A DNA stretch of 64,000 bases from positions 1,543,001 to 1,607,000 of the forward strand of contig NC_079240.1 in assembly GCF_027921745.1 (NCBI RefSeq), given 5' to 3'. The DNA comes from Schizosaccharomyces osmophilus (lineage: Eukaryota > Ascomycota > Schizosaccharomycetes > Schizosaccharomycetales > Schizosaccharomycetaceae). A program made the translations under genes and the position numbers. Under the pieces are notes generated by a model, which saw only the letters and a program-made list of their open reading frames with translations, did not search any database and was not told the origin of the DNA. Of this stretch, positions 1 to 10,923 are shown piece after piece. Numbering within the stretch: the stretch's first letter is position 1; each line of letters begins with the position of its first letter.

Positions 1-1357
1 TCTTTTCATAAAAGGAATACTTTGATACTTGAGGTCGGCGTAGGCCAGTGCCAACCAACAAAGCACGATCCCGAATTTGTTCGGAATAAGTAAAGTGAAG
101 ATAATCATTCAAGTCATCTACTGTTTCCAAGGAAGATGCTTCTTGGCATAATGTAACAACCATCTCATCACTGATACCTAGATCAGAATATAATTTCATG
201 AGATCCTTCTTCTTGCTATGGAGAGACCAGTATCTGGTGCATAAGTTGAAAATACACCAGAGATCATCTTGGTTAAGTAGCGGGGTTATAGAATCACGCT
301 GGCGATCATAATGAATTATGTAATCTCGACGGTGTTGCCATATGAAGGGAACTTCAAGACTTTCTCGAACGAAGAAATGAACTGTATGCCGTACAGCGGA
401 TCGGAAATGGTCTAACAAGTCGCTCTTCATATCATGCCTCTTTTCCAACAATCGATTGGTGATCCAGAGACTTTCGTCAAGTAATTCTTGGTCAGCGCAA
501 TCGGCATTTCTTCTCATATATAACTGCATGCGTTCAGGTTCGTCGGTTATACGAATAATTTCATCTTCTTCCGTAAGCATTTTTTCTTGAAGTTCACTGG
601 GCTCGAATATAGTTTTCAAACTAACAGGCTCTTGAAGTTCATCTTCAACGTCTTCATCTTCCAAGGCAAAAGCATAGTCGGCTCCATCACCGAAAATCTC
701 GTATATTTGAATGTAGTCATCTTCGGATATGCCCAATGCCTCTGGTCGAACCGATTCAATTTGAGGAGTCACATCATACTTTTCTTCTTGAGGCTCTTCA
801 TCCTCAAATTCGTCCTGTTCAATGAAATCCGCAAATTCGTCCATAACCCCATTGCGTCTTCCATATGCACGGTCGGGTTCATCGATTCCCTCTTCTCGCT
901 CAGTGGGTTCTTTTTCTTCTTGATCTTCATCTTCTGAAAAAATTTTTTCAAGATCTTCCTCCTGGTCACGTCCTCGCTTCAGCCTTTTTAGTTTTGTCCG
1001 ATTATCCTGACCAGTATTCTCCATGACCAATTCTAGATCATCCTCATCCAGCATACCTTGAGGTGCTTTTTCTTCCTCGGCGCGTTTTTTGCGCTTTTTC
1101 TTCTTCAAGGCTTCTTGAGGTGCCTCATCGTCTTCATCTTCGACTATGAATCCTTCACGGATCGCTCGTTCAGCTTCCTCATCCGTTTCAGATTCTTCTG
1201 AAGAGTCGTGATGTTCATTATTATCTAAACGATCACCTTCACCTTCTTCATTTATTTCATCCGCGTTTACATCGCGTCCGTCTTCTATAGGGCCGTCATT
1301 ATTTTTTTCAACATTTGGGCTTTCATTTGGTGAACCAGAAACCCCAAGTTCACTCAT
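1..1357 (-). CDS. spt6: Transcription elongation factor / histone chaperone Spt6, N-terminal part (runs off the window)
   Basis: The frame is open from an ATG at 1357 to the window edge, about 452 codons with no stop. The first ~200 residues are strongly acidic and interrupted by short lysine runs (KKKKRKK type), as expected for the Spt6 tail that contacts histones and Spn1/Iws1. A helical region follows that resembles the start of the conserved Tex-like core. Spt6 travels with RNA polymerase II in the nucleus and reassembles nucleosomes. The later YqgF, helix-hairpin-helix, S1 and tandem SH2 domains would lie beyond position 1. It is tandem with has1, as in S. pombe. Identity rests on the acidic N-terminus, residue pattern and synteny. 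Confidence 0.9.
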   Translation of the reverse strand, partial: MSELGVSGSPNESPNVEKNNDGPIEDGRDVNADEINEEGEGDRLDNNEHHDSSEESETDEEAERAIREGFIVEDEDDEAPQEALKKKKRKKRAEEEKAPQGMLDEDDLELVMENTGQDNRTKLKRLKRGRDQEEDLEKIFSEDEDQEEKEPTEREEGIDEPDRAYGRRNGVMDEFADFIEQDEFEDEEPQEEKYDVTPQIESVRPEALGISEDDYIQIYEIFGDGADYAFALEDEDVEDELQEPVSLKTIFEPSELQEKMLTEEDEIIRITDEPERMQLYMRRNADCADQELLDESLWITNRLLEKRHDMKSDLLDHFRSAVRHTVHFFVRESLEVPFIWQHRRDYIIHYDRQRDSITPLLNQDDLWCIFNLCTRYWSLHSKKKDLMKLYSDLGISDEMVVTLCQEASSLETVDDLNDYLHFTYSEQIRDRALLVGTGLRRPQVSKYSFYEK

Positions 1358-1827
1358 CTCTTCCAAATTCACAACAGAAAAACAAATTTCCAAAACCCTG
1401 CCGGTCTGTTGTGGTTAGGCCTGCGTGGATTTGTGAAAATGACCTTCTTGGCAGTGCGTACTTTGCCTTAAAAATGATCGAGTTCAAAATAGCGTACCTT
1501 GGTGTACTTCACTAAACCAATATGCAGCAAAATGTTTTTCCCTGAAAATTTGGATTTTCTTTGAGTTATACTTCTTGTTCCTCTGTTTTTCTACTTGACA
1601 TATTTCTACACGACTTTAAAACTTACAATGATACTGCTCTATGTGAGCTTTAAATTATACTCGTAGAAGAAAAGTATTGTATATTGAACCCCGTATTTAC
1701 CAAAACATGAAACAAGTTGATTCCCAATTTTTCACAATGAGTGAAACGCCCATTAAATAACTTTTTGTACTCCAAAAATGTGTATTATATATAACTCATT
1801 GAACGTAGTGATAAGTTAGTCAGTCGC
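1358..1827. other. Intergenic: spt6 promoter and has1 3' end
   Basis: This is 470 bp between two minus-strand genes. It is AT-rich, and I see no ORF or RNA gene that I can support. Confidence 0.6.
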
Positions 1828-3585
1828 TTAACGACTCCAATTGCGATCTGTGTCTTGCGACATGCTAGAAGATCGCTGCTTCGAATAAACATTTCCTTTG
1901 CTTTTATAACCTCCACGGCGCTCTTTCTTGTCAGTGCGTCCACTGGCACCGATGGTGATATTAACATTAGGAGGATGATCAAAACCAAAGGATTTTGCTA
2001 CCTTTGCTAAATCTAGTTTATTGATGTCAAATATCGACTTTAAAGAGTAAGAGGCATAAGCTTGAAGGTATGAACGGTATCCATCTTTAGCAGATTGCTG
2101 CAAATAATAGTTTTTAGAAACAAGCTTTTCCAACTGAGATTGGACGTTGGCGATTTTGTTAGCAGGGAACTCGTATTCATTCAAGGGAACTCTGGCGTTC
2201 TTTAAATAGCGCAAGAAACCAAGTTCGGAAGGAGTAAGGAACATCAAACACTTACCCCTCTTTTGGTTGCCTCTAGCGGTACGACCAACACGGTGGATGT
2301 AATCACGAGGATCATCTGGTGGATCATATTGAACAATCCAGTCTACTGCAGGGATATCGAGACCACGAGCAGCAACGTCTGTACACAGCAAAATACCTCT
2401 TTCAGCGTTACAAAACTCAAAAAAGGTATTTGTACGGCGCTGTTGCTTTTGTTTGCCGTGAAGATCCAGAACAGGTAAGTCGATGTAATTCAAAAGTTCG
2501 GCCAAGTACTTTACAGATGCACAGGAGGACATGAAAACGAGCACCTTTTTCTTCAAGTTTCTTTTTAAGAAAGAAAACAAAAGAAGGAATCGTTTGTCAG
2601 AATCAACCACTACGTAGCCCTGTTCCAAACCTTCTACTGTTGAAGTGTCTTTCGAGGAGTCAACGTTAATGTATAGAGGACCAGCTCTTAAAGAAATTCT
2701 GGCCAAGTCCTCTACTTTAGTAGTTTGAGTGGCAGAAAACAATGAGGTTTGACGGTCTTCAGAAGGAAGCACCTTAACGATTTGACGCATTTCGTCTTCG
2801 AAACCAATTTCCAAAATACGATCGGCTTCATCAATGACAAGAGAACGAAGGTTACGATAAACGAATCCCTTGGTGTTTTGCAAATGATCCAGCAATCGAC
2901 CAGGAGTAGCCACCAATAAGTTGACACCCTTGACAAGCTTCTCAGCTTCAGCACGGCGATTCGCACCTCCAATGACGATACCATATGTCTGATGATGATA
3001 TTTCAAGACTTCCTTGGCAACACCAAAAATTTGAAGGGCCAATTCACGGGTTGGAGATACAATAATCACACCTGTACCATTACGTGGCTTGAATTTCAAT
3101 GCATAAAGCATTTCAATAGCTGGAATTAAGAAAGCAAGTGTCTTACCGCTACCAGTCTTAGCAGCACCTAAGACATCGCGACCAGCAAGTAAAGGAGGAA
3201 TCGTACGAGCTTGTACTTCAGTCATTTTCTCAAAAGACATATCTTCGATGGCCTTTTGTGTATTTTCAGAAAGAGGAAGCTCGGAAAAGTTTTCAACCTC
3301 TCCTTGAATACTTCCATTCAAGTTGGCTGTTCCACGAACTTCCTGTTCGCCCTCATCTTCATTTCCCTCGCTCTCAACTTCTTTAAAATTCTCTTCTACC
3401 GAAGCACTCTCTCCTTCACTCTTTTCTTGGTCTCTGGCAGTTTTCTCTTTTTTTTTCTTTTTTTTCTCGGGGGTTGATTCCACAGCAATTCCGTCCTGCT
3501 GTACTATAGCAGCTTCTTTTTCGAGTTCCTCTTCAGGTTTCACTTCGGACTGAACCTTTTTACGCTTCAATTCCGATTTACCCAT
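1828..3585 (-). CDS. has1: ATP-dependent DEAD-box RNA helicase Has1 (60S/40S ribosome biogenesis)
   Basis: A single-exon frame of 585 residues. The N-terminal ~95 residues are low-complexity, lysine- and glutamate-rich. The helicase core follows in order: Q-motif region near 99-127, Walker [10 protein letters not shown] (141-149), PTRELA (178-183), DEAD (252-255), SAT (284-286) and HRVGRTARG (431-439). The C-terminal extension with the [17 protein letters not shown] stretch is typical of the Has1/DDX18 group and separates it from other DEAD-box proteins. Has1 acts in the nucleolus, releasing snoRNAs and remodelling pre-rRNA. The start at 3585 gives the [10 protein letters not shown] basic N-terminus. 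Length is close to S. pombe Has1 (~578). It is divergent from pkd2. Confidence 0.96.
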   Translation of the reverse strand: MGKSELKRKKVQSEVKPEEELEKEAAIVQQDGIAVESTPEKKKKKKEKTARDQEKSEGESASVEENFKEVESEGNEDEGEQEVRGTANLNGSIQGEVENFSELPLSENTQKAIEDMSFEKMTEVQARTIPPLLAGRDVLGAAKTGSGKTLAFLIPAIEMLYALKFKPRNGTGVIIVSPTRELALQIFGVAKEVLKYHHQTYGIVIGGANRRAEAEKLVKGVNLLVATPGRLLDHLQNTKGFVYRNLRSLVIDEADRILEIGFEDEMRQIVKVLPSEDRQTSLFSATQTTKVEDLARISLRAGPLYINVDSSKDTSTVEGLEQGYVVVDSDKRFLLLFSFLKRNLKKKVLVFMSSCASVKYLAELLNYIDLPVLDLHGKQKQQRRTNTFFEFCNAERGILLCTDVAARGLDIPAVDWIVQYDPPDDPRDYIHRVGRTARGNQKRGKCLMFLTPSELGFLRYLKNARVPLNEYEFPANKIANVQSQLEKLVSKNYYLQQSAKDGYRSYLQAYASYSLKSIFDINKLDLAKVAKSFGFDHPPNVNITIGASGRTDKKERRGGYKSKGNVYSKQRSSSMSQDTDRNWSR

Positions 3586-4117
3586 CTCTGAAACACCGCG
3601 TGACAGTATAGGTTCCTGGTGAGTTCTCTGCGTACAGAAAAACCCAATTCTATGTGTCGATTCACAGTAGTCATTTACCGAGCTCGTTGTAGTACTCTTC
3701 CTAATACCTAACGAATACTGTTCGCTTTCATAATTTTATAGAAGCATATGTTATTAAGATAATAATCATATAGTAATAAAGCATCTATTCTCTCATTTCC
3801 AAGTTTAGAGATGTAACCCACTAGCTTGTTACTTGCTTTAATGCAATCACTTTTCATAGCTTTGTAAGCCACCTTTTAAGCCACCCTTTGATTAGAGAGT
3901 ATTTTCAGCAGTCTCTCCTAACTACTGTTTCGAACCCAGTCCCTCTTTTTTGTTTTCTCAGAACGCTTTTCTTTTATTGTGCTAACAATCGACGTACATT
4001 CATCTTCCAATTGTGCCTTGAAATACTTAACGGCAAACGGGTAAAATTCCGCATAGCAACCAGAGCCTTTCAACACCGGTGAACGAGAAGAGTTTATAAC
4101 CGGAACTAGGCTCCAAT
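3586..4117. promoter_or_regulatory. Divergent promoter region has1 / pkd2
   Basis: This is 532 bp between divergent starts and must hold both promoters. No specific element was recognised and no further ORF is supported. Confidence 0.5.
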
Positions 4118-6253
4118 ATGAGGCTTCTACAAAGCCTCTTTTTCTCTCTTTGCCTATTTTTTTGTATCATTAAATCGGCTCTGGCAAATTCGAAGTATTT
4201 AGACGTGAAGTCGTTGACAACATGTATGGCTAATTCGCAGTTTTCCGCTTCGACGCTAGACGCTGTGTATTATCCAGATAATACTTCTATCTACTTTGAT
4301 GTGTCAGCACGTTCCCTTGTGTCTACTAATGTGTCGATCCATGTAAATGTCAATGCTTATGGATTTACACTGGAGAAAACAATCGATCCTTGTGGTATGA
4401 ACATTGCTGGATTTTGTCCTATGCAGGCTGGAAACATTATCTTAGAAGGAAACCATAATTTAACCGGCGAAGTAATTAAATGGATTGATGATCTTCCCGG
4501 CATTGCCTACTTAGTGCCTGACTTGGACGCAAAAGTAACCGTCAATATGTATGATACAAACAGCAACCAAAGGATTGCCTGTGTAATGACGAACGTTGGG
4601 AATGGTCGCTCCGTGTACTATCGTGTCATCTATTGGGTTATGTGCATGGTGATTGGTATTCCTTTGCTCTTGTCTCTACTTTTATCTCCCCTCCTTCAAA
4701 CCCCAGCTATATGGGAAGTTTTCGAAAACATGGTTGTGCTATTCCAGTTTGCACAGATGCAAGCTCTTTATGCCATGATGGCAAGTCCTCTTCCAGCAAT
4801 TATCTTTAGCTGGGGACGTAATTTTATTTGGTCTATGGGCATAATTAAAATAGGCTTTATGCAAAAAGTATTCACCTGGTATGTGAAGTCCACTGGAGGT
4901 GACCCTTCTGTTCTCGTAGAAATGGGTTCCCATGCCAATGTGGGTCTTGCAAAACGTGGACTAGACACCGCGTCTTATTTTTCCAAAAGGGCTTCAAATT
5001 CGACTCTAGGATTAGGCTCCTCTTCGAGTTCGAATAATGGTACCGTTTCGCTTAGTGGCATTAAACGTATTTCCTATTTGATGGGAATTGAGACGACTAA
5101 TTTTTTTGTTACTGGGTTTTCATTCTTTGTCATCCTTCTTGGATTTACTGTATGTATTGCCATATTGTCTCGAATTGTTCTTGAGTTGTACTACCTTATT
5201 GCGAAAGATAAGACATTAAAAAGGCAACGTGTTCGTGAATACTGGAAAGCCACCGCGAAAGGATTTTTCTACCGAGCCATTTATCTTGGCTTTTGGCAAA
5301 TGAGTGTTTTGTGTATGTGGGAAATATACACTCGTGATTCTTCAGCTTTGGCATTCCTATCTATGTATGTAATCGTAGATATGGCCATTTTATTATTGTA
5401 CGCGTTTGTGCGTACAATGCAAATCATTCGCAAGACTGGTGCATTTTCTGATCCGGATGCCTTGTTCAATTTGTATTCGGATACGCAACATTTGATGAGG
5501 TGGGGATTCATGTATGTTAGCTACCGACATCGCTTTTTCTTTTTGAGCTTTTTCTTGCTCATTGTAATTTTGATAAGATCGATGTTTATCGGTTTTGGTC
5601 AAACCTCGCCGGTAGTACAAGGTTGTGCTATGTTTGCGATTAGTGTTGTGGAGTTTTTCTTTATGGTCTTTGCACGACCATATGCGACAAAGCACTTGAA
5701 TGGTTTGCACATTGGTATTGCTTTGGTGAATTTGATTAGTGGTACATTTATTCTAATTATGTGCAAAGCGTTTACGATAAACGAGCTCGCTCGTCAAGTG
5801 ATTGGAATTGTGTTCTTCGCTGTAAATGCTATTGCGATGCTGCTATTGATTTTGGGTATTTTCATTCGCAACGTTATAGTGTTGTTACGAAGAAGCAAGA
5901 ATGGTACTTATTATCGTATATTGGACGAATCGAATGAAAAGAGCAGTTCTGACAAAGATTTTTCTAAGCATCCAAGCTCAGAAATGAACGTTTTCCATGA
6001 TTCTGGGTTTACGGGAACGACAATGCGAGGTTCGACAGACTTGCGCACGACGGATAACCCATTCTCGGGTGGTGACGACAGGTTTTCAAATCATAAAAAT
6101 AATTTGCCATGGCAAGCCATTGAGGAAGAATCGTTTACTAGGTTGCATGAACCTAAAACGAACGAGCATTACAGGGATCCTAGTGATGTTGAATCGAATG
6201 GGTACGACGGAAGGTATCGACGAAGACCATTGCCTGATACACCCTTCTATTAG
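4118..6253 (+). CDS. pkd2: TRP-like polycystin-type membrane channel Pkd2
   Basis: A single exon of 711 residues, the same size as S. pombe Pkd2. Residues 1-23 form a signal peptide (hydrophobic LLQSLFFSLCLFFCI, then ALANS). Residues ~25-160 form the extracytosolic ML-like domain with several N-glycosylation sequons and cysteines. Residues ~170-590 hold about nine hydrophobic segments of the fungal TRP/Flc family, and ~120 polar, charged residues form the cytosolic tail. In fission yeast Pkd2 is an essential plasma-membrane channel acting in calcium influx, cell growth and cytokinesis. Gene order has1-pkd2-rho1 matches S. pombe. Confidence 0.95.
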   Translation: MRLLQSLFFSLCLFFCIIKSALANSKYLDVKSLTTCMANSQFSASTLDAVYYPDNTSIYFDVSARSLVSTNVSIHVNVNAYGFTLEKTIDPCGMNIAGFCPMQAGNIILEGNHNLTGEVIKWIDDLPGIAYLVPDLDAKVTVNMYDTNSNQRIACVMTNVGNGRSVYYRVIYWVMCMVIGIPLLLSLLLSPLLQTPAIWEVFENMVVLFQFAQMQALYAMMASPLPAIIFSWGRNFIWSMGIIKIGFMQKVFTWYVKSTGGDPSVLVEMGSHANVGLAKRGLDTASYFSKRASNSTLGLGSSSSSNNGTVSLSGIKRISYLMGIETTNFFVTGFSFFVILLGFTVCIAILSRIVLELYYLIAKDKTLKRQRVREYWKATAKGFFYRAIYLGFWQMSVLCMWEIYTRDSSALAFLSMYVIVDMAILLLYAFVRTMQIIRKTGAFSDPDALFNLYSDTQHLMRWGFMYVSYRHRFFFLSFFLLIVILIRSMFIGFGQTSPVVQGCAMFAISVVEFFFMVFARPYATKHLNGLHIGIALVNLISGTFILIMCKAFTINELARQVIGIVFFAVNAIAMLLLILGIFIRNVIVLLRRSKNGTYYRILDESNEKSSSDKDFSKHPSSEMNVFHDSGFTGTTMRGSTDLRTTDNPFSGGDDRFSNHKNNLPWQAIEEESFTRLHEPKTNEHYRDPSDVESNGYDGRYRRRPLPDTPFY

Positions 6254-6774
6254 TTTCACTCTTTCTTTTTATGAGCATTTTATTATAAGAGGCATTACAC
6301 AGCACAATATAAAGTGGATTTATTAGAAGTTTAGATCCATTACCGGGACAATTTGTTGCTCGTGAATCTGCGAGTACACAATGCCATTATGAAGCCGTTC
6401 TATGCATTTTGGAAAGACGGCCTACTGTCAGATCTCGGAGAAGAACCCCCCTAAATTATCACTGCATAAGCATAAGTCGTACTATATTTATTTGAAAGAT
6501 AGTTGTTATTTTCTTCATACTGCATACCTGTTATCTAAGTTTTTATTTTTACGTTGTCATACAGACTCTTGGAAATCTTGTCGTGTGTGATATGATTTTA
6601 TATCTTAAGATCCTCTCTCTCTCTCTCTCTCTCTTCTTGAGGACCTGTTTTAGTTTTTCGTTACCTTTGAACGTTAATACAAATTGATACTGTAATTTTA
6701 CAACGTTGTCGATGAGGGTACATGGATGAAGAGTAAAAATTTTTCGTTGTAAAGCTCTTTCCTAAAAGCATATA
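6254..6774. other. Convergent 3' region pkd2 / DMAC1-like gene, with a CT microsatellite
   Basis: It contains the 3' ends of two convergent genes. An uninterrupted (CT)11 tract lies at 6613-6634. No other gene is supported. Confidence 0.6.
6613..6634. repeat. (CT)n dinucleotide microsatellite
   Basis: Eleven CT units in a row between convergent genes. Confidence 0.9.
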
Positions 6775-7008
6775 TCAATTTATAAGGCGATAAAATCCAG
6801 CGCTCATGAATCCTGTAGCTAATGACAATATTCCCAGTCGTTTTGTACGGTAAAATGGGGTACCTCTGGGAATGTTAGACTGCCAGTAGGCGTAAGCACC
6901 AAGCCCTGTGAATGCTGCAGCACCTATGAGGCGGCAGGGCAGACAATCGTACTGCTCAAATTTTGGATCTTTAAGATCAACGGGGGATTCCGATTGTGAA
7001 GCAGACAT
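6775..7008 (-). CDS. Small two-TM mitochondrial protein of the DMAC1/TMEM261 (DUF4536) family
   Basis: 77 residues when started at the second ATG (7008, MSASQSE). An upstream in-frame ATG at 7029 would add MGGCFCL. The core reads YDCLPCRLIGAAAFTG followed by LGAYAYW, matching the D-C-x-x-C-R plus glycine-rich hydrophobic hairpin of human DMAC1. A second hydrophobic stretch lies near the C-terminus (LSLATGFMSAGFY). In animals DMAC1 helps assemble the distal membrane arm of respiratory complex I. Fission yeasts lack complex I, so the role here must differ and is unknown. A small gene at this place also exists in S. pombe (recalled). Confidence 0.75.
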   Translation of the reverse strand: MSASQSESPVDLKDPKFEQYDCLPCRLIGAAAFTGLGAYAYWQSNIPRGTPFYRTKRLGILSLATGFMSAGFYRLIN

Positions 7009-7862
7009 CAAACAAAAACAGCCACCCAAATAAAAGAAAAAGGGTTCTATGACAAAAACCGAAACAACGAATTAGGAGCAAAAAGTGGCTACGGGCAGCA
7101 ACTCAAAAAGGTTAGAATAGAATTGGACCGTAGAAAATCAAGAGCAACAAAATGAAACTCTAGTTGGGATTGAATCAAAGAGCTATGTTTCTTATAACGG
7201 AAAATCAGACCAAAGAACCACACGAGACGATTGAGTCGACCCAAGAAAGACCAAGGACTGTAGAGTTTAGCTAGGACGTTAGAACTTGCAAGATATCGGA
7301 TCGTTCAAGAAACCGATCCACCGAACACAACGAATCTTATTCAAATAAAGAAGTCAATTCTTCTTGAAGCCAGTACAAACTTCGACTGCTTTCCACGATT
7401 CCTACAAAATGGGTATCTCGTCTTTGGGTTTGTTTACATGGATAGTGAGGCGTTACGAGCTTGAAAATTTCTTTTCCCTGTCTATGACTAAGTACGATAT
7501 CTACCGTCGTTCCTTCATCAAAGCAACAACTTCGGAAGTTCCTTAAGCCGGAAAACGTCTTAACAATTTTTTTAAATCTACCTTATCCCTTTCATCGTGC
7601 ATCTTCTCGTCCGAACCTTGCGCTCTTACTCCGTTTTTCATTCATTTCTGTGTTATCTAATACTGTCTAAGCCGCTATACGATTCTACACAGTGGTTCGT
7701 TGTGGTTCAGTAAACGTGCAGCTTTTGAGCCCGAAAGAATAGAGTAAATAAGTTAACCACTGCCATAACGAAGGAAAGAGCGGTGACTCAAAATCAGTTA
7801 TAAACAACAATCTACTTTAAGTTTTTGCTTTCATTGTAAAGCAGGAAAAAAGTTAATTAGGA
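7009..7862. promoter_or_regulatory. Promoter/5' leader region of rho1 and of the DMAC1-like gene
   Basis: This is 854 bp between divergent genes. A forkhead-type TGTTTAC lies near 7432. No ORF is supported. Confidence 0.45.
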
Positions 7863-8958
7863 ATGGCAACTGAACTTCGTAGAAAACTGGTTATTGTGGG
7901 AGACGGTGCATGTGGTAAAACATGTCTTTTAATGTAAGTATACGAGCTGGTTGTTGGGAAATAGGGCTTATTCAACGATGGCAAGCTGAATAAAGTGATT
8001 CTTCTCCATTTCATGTGATGTTTCGCTTGGTTTCTGAAGCAGAAATGCTTATTGACTTGTTCATGTTTAAAAGCTTTTTCGTTGGAAAGAGTATAGACTT
8101 TTCTGGGGCATATTCCAGTGACGCCACATGGATATAGAATGGACCGCTTCTTTCGAAAAGGGAGAGTGCCATGCTATAGTTTGAAAGGACTGAGGGCTTA
8201 TAAAGAAGGGATCGACAACTCGCATTTCTATAAGATGTTGGTTTGATTTGCATGAAAAGATAGTTGTCTTTTGTACTCTTTTGGTTTCTATTTCTGTTGA
8301 CTGCTTGTTTCTTTCAAAAGCTCTTTTCATTTTGCACCTTCTTTCAAACCCCGCTTGTTTCTCCAACTAGACTCGTATCTTTTGTTCTCTCAAGTTCCAA
8401 TCATTACTAACTTTCTATAGTGTGTTTTCAAAGGGCACCTTCCCAGAAGTTTATGTTCCCACTGTCTTTGAAAACTATGTTGCTGATGTAGAGGTTGATG
8501 GACGTCACGTAGAATTGGCCTTGTGGGATACTGCCGGTCAAGAAGATTATGACCGCTTGAGACCCTTGTCTTATCCGGACTCTCATGTTATTCTTATTTG
8601 TTTCGCTGTCGATTCTCCCGATTCCCTTGACAATGTCCAAGAGAAATGGATTTCCGAAGTCCTTCACTTCTGCTCTAGTCTCCCTATATTGCTTGTCGCT
8701 TGCAAGGCTGATTTGCGCCATGATCACAAGATCGTTGAAGAACTCTCCAAAACTCAACAACATCCTGTTAGTAGCGAAGAGGGTCAAACCGTCGCTCAGA
8801 AAATCGGTGCTTACAAGTATTTGGAATGCTCTGCCAAGACAAACGAGGGCGTTCGTGAAGTTTTCGAGTCTGCTACCCGTGCTGCTATGTTGAAGCACAA
8901 GCCAAAGACCAAGCCTTCCAGTGGTAGCAAAAAGAAGAAGCGTTGCATTTTGATGTAA
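7863..8958 (+). CDS. rho1: Rho-family GTPase Rho1, one long intron
   Basis: Exon 1 is 7863-7933. The intron is 7934-8420 (GTAAG donor, ACTAAC branch, TATAG acceptor). Exon 2 is 8421-8958. The spliced protein has 202 residues, the length of S. pombe Rho1. Visible motifs are the P-loop GDGACGKT (13-20), switch I with YVPTVFENY, switch [13 protein letters not shown], an insert helix, a polybasic tail (KKKKR) and a C-terminal CAAX box CILM. Rho1 is the regulatory subunit of beta-1,3-glucan synthase and activates Pck1/Pck2 at growing tips and septa. The CAAX box ends in Met where Rho1 proteins usually have Leu. The 487-nt intron is unusually large for a fission yeast. Confidence 0.96.
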
Positions 8959-10453
8959 AGTGACTTTTCTATGGAATATCATCATATACTCTCCATTTAG
9001 ATAAATCGTTTCCGATTCTTTTTACTCTATCTTTATCCTCATATTTGTAATTTACCTGTACATTCCCTTTTGTCCCTTCTTGCTAGTTGCGTTTTATGGA
9101 TGGATGCTTTTCCGTGCGGCTTCTCTGTCGGTGGTGAGATGCATTCTTGTGTCTGGGTACGGCTTTTTATTGAATTTATCTCGGGTCGTCCTGTTGTGAG
9201 TTGTTTGGGTCCAAATTTATTTGGGTACGTTTCTGTCTCAGCTTTCTAAGCAACGCATTTATATTAGATTGCATGCGCTATTAGTAATCTCCTACTTTTC
9301 TTATTTCTTTGCTTCAGCATTCTCTTACGAGACTTGCTTTTTTTAACATTTCTTTGCATGATGAATATCCCTATTGCATGCCTCATTGTTCGTTTAAGAA
9401 CTTTTGAGAACCCTTATTGCTTAACTTTCTTTAAATAGTCGTCTAGCTTGGTTACTATTTTATATATCGGAAATCAAAAATCTGCTCAGTGAACATTAAG
9501 TTTATAGATTTCTGCCGAGTAAAAGAGGGCAGAGTAACTTACAGAGAACGCTGTTTGGGAAAACATACTACACTGATAGTAGATACACACTTTATGAGAC
9601 ATCAAGCAAACTCTTTGAATGACAAATCTTCATTCAATAACATTGCCTGTGTTTCTAGGTTTCATTTAAAAGAATTAGATATCCAAAAAATCTCTATTTT
9701 TGTAAGCGGGTTTAACCAGCGATATTGCATTTCTAGTGTCGTTTCATAGCAGGTAAAGAAGCCGTTCCTGCAAACCTACTTGGGTGCTGTAAATGTAGGT
9801 TTCAAGCAAAGAATTGAATCCTTGACAAAAATGAGTTTCAACATAGCTTTTGTAGCAAGATAGTACAAATTGACGACTTTGTTTTATGCGGGCAACAAAA
9901 CTATTCAGTTTGTGGTTACGTGTTTATTCAATTTCCAAGCATGTGGGTTTCAGGTCTCAAAAGCATGGGTTCCTATTTTGCACTACCAAACACTTAAACT
10001 CAAATTGTGAGTAGTCGTCGACACACAAGAATGCACTGTCTGTTTAAAAGGCTTCCACATACCCTTTTGTTAACGAATAGACCTTTACATATCAAGCTGA
10101 AAAGGCCGGTGCATAAATTTCTTACAAAAGCAAACGTAGTTGTACATTTTAGTGAAAGACCGACTCATAATACTTTATTAGCACTGACATCGCTTTTAAT
10201 CATCATTTATAAATGTTAGAATGTTCAAAACTTCTTATACAAAACGAACTGCAAATCATACATATCATCCATCATATTTATATTTACCCATTAAAATGAG
10301 CAAAACTAGCTTTGTAAAAACCAAGTCGATTTTTTTTTCTTTTTTTTCAAATAGCTAGAAATGCATACCATGTGGTGAGCATTTCTTTCTTTCTTTTTTC
10401 CATTTGAAAGGAAGGAATGCAGTTTTTCTGTTGGCAATAGAACACGTCAACAA
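8959..10453. other. Long gene-free stretch between rho1 and cdc22 control elements
   Basis: About 1.5 kb, AT-rich, with only short frames of poor coding character. I see no tRNA, rRNA or transposon signature. A small hairpin (AACCTAC/GTAGGTT) lies around 9771-9805. A non-coding transcript cannot be excluded. Confidence 0.5.
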
Positions 10454-10464
10454 ACGCGTCGCGT
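10454..10464. promoter_or_regulatory. Upstream MluI cell-cycle box pair (MCB cluster 1) of cdc22
   Basis: ACGCGTCGCGT holds one perfect ACGCGT and an overlapping second CGCGT, about 470 bp before the cdc22 ATG. S. pombe cdc22 is known to carry two separate MCB clusters bound by MBF (Cdc10-Res1-Res2). Confidence 0.7.
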
Positions 10465-10819
10465 ATCCCAAAGTACACGCAATCTAAATGAAACTGATCT
10501 GTTTGTGTAGCAACACTCACGTTAAGAGATTATCTGATTATTGTCTTGTGGATTCATACACGCAAATCTTATAAATGAAAAGAGATGTTTGATTTTTCTT
10601 TATTAATTTCTGTCTTTTTTTTACGCGACAAAAAAATGGGTTTTCTTTCATATAGGCACATTAAATGGTTTTAGTAGATCGGTAATGTGAGTATTGAAAG
10701 GAGTGATTCCACAAACAACTTATAATTCTGTTTTATATTATTTTGACTCAAAATTAAATTTATAAGTTCGTTCCATGTGGTTTGTTTACATCGGATGCTT
10801 CGAACATCATGTTGTAATG

Positions 10820-10867
10820 ACGCGTCGCGTATATTATTTAATATGAGCGCGACGCGTACAGGCGCGT
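10820..10867. promoter_or_regulatory. Proximal MCB cluster 2 of cdc22
   Basis: Perfect ACGCGT boxes lie at 10820-10825 and 10852-10857. Extra CGCGT half sites lie at 10826-10830 and 10863-10867. A TATA element (10878-10886) follows, and the ATG is at 10924. The arrangement predicts MBF-driven G1/S transcription. Confidence 0.8.
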
Positions 10868-10923
10868 TCTCGTTTGCTATATATAATCCACCATTCCCAA
10901 CGCAAATGTTCTAAACAAAAACA

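Noticed and set aside
3923-3945. tRNA B-box-like sequence (GGGTTCGAAACAG) on the minus strand
   Set aside because: No A box or cloverleaf can be drawn around it.
7934-8420. Box C/D snoRNA in the rho1 intron
   Set aside because: A GTGATGT and a CTGA are present but only ~10 nt apart and without a terminal stem.
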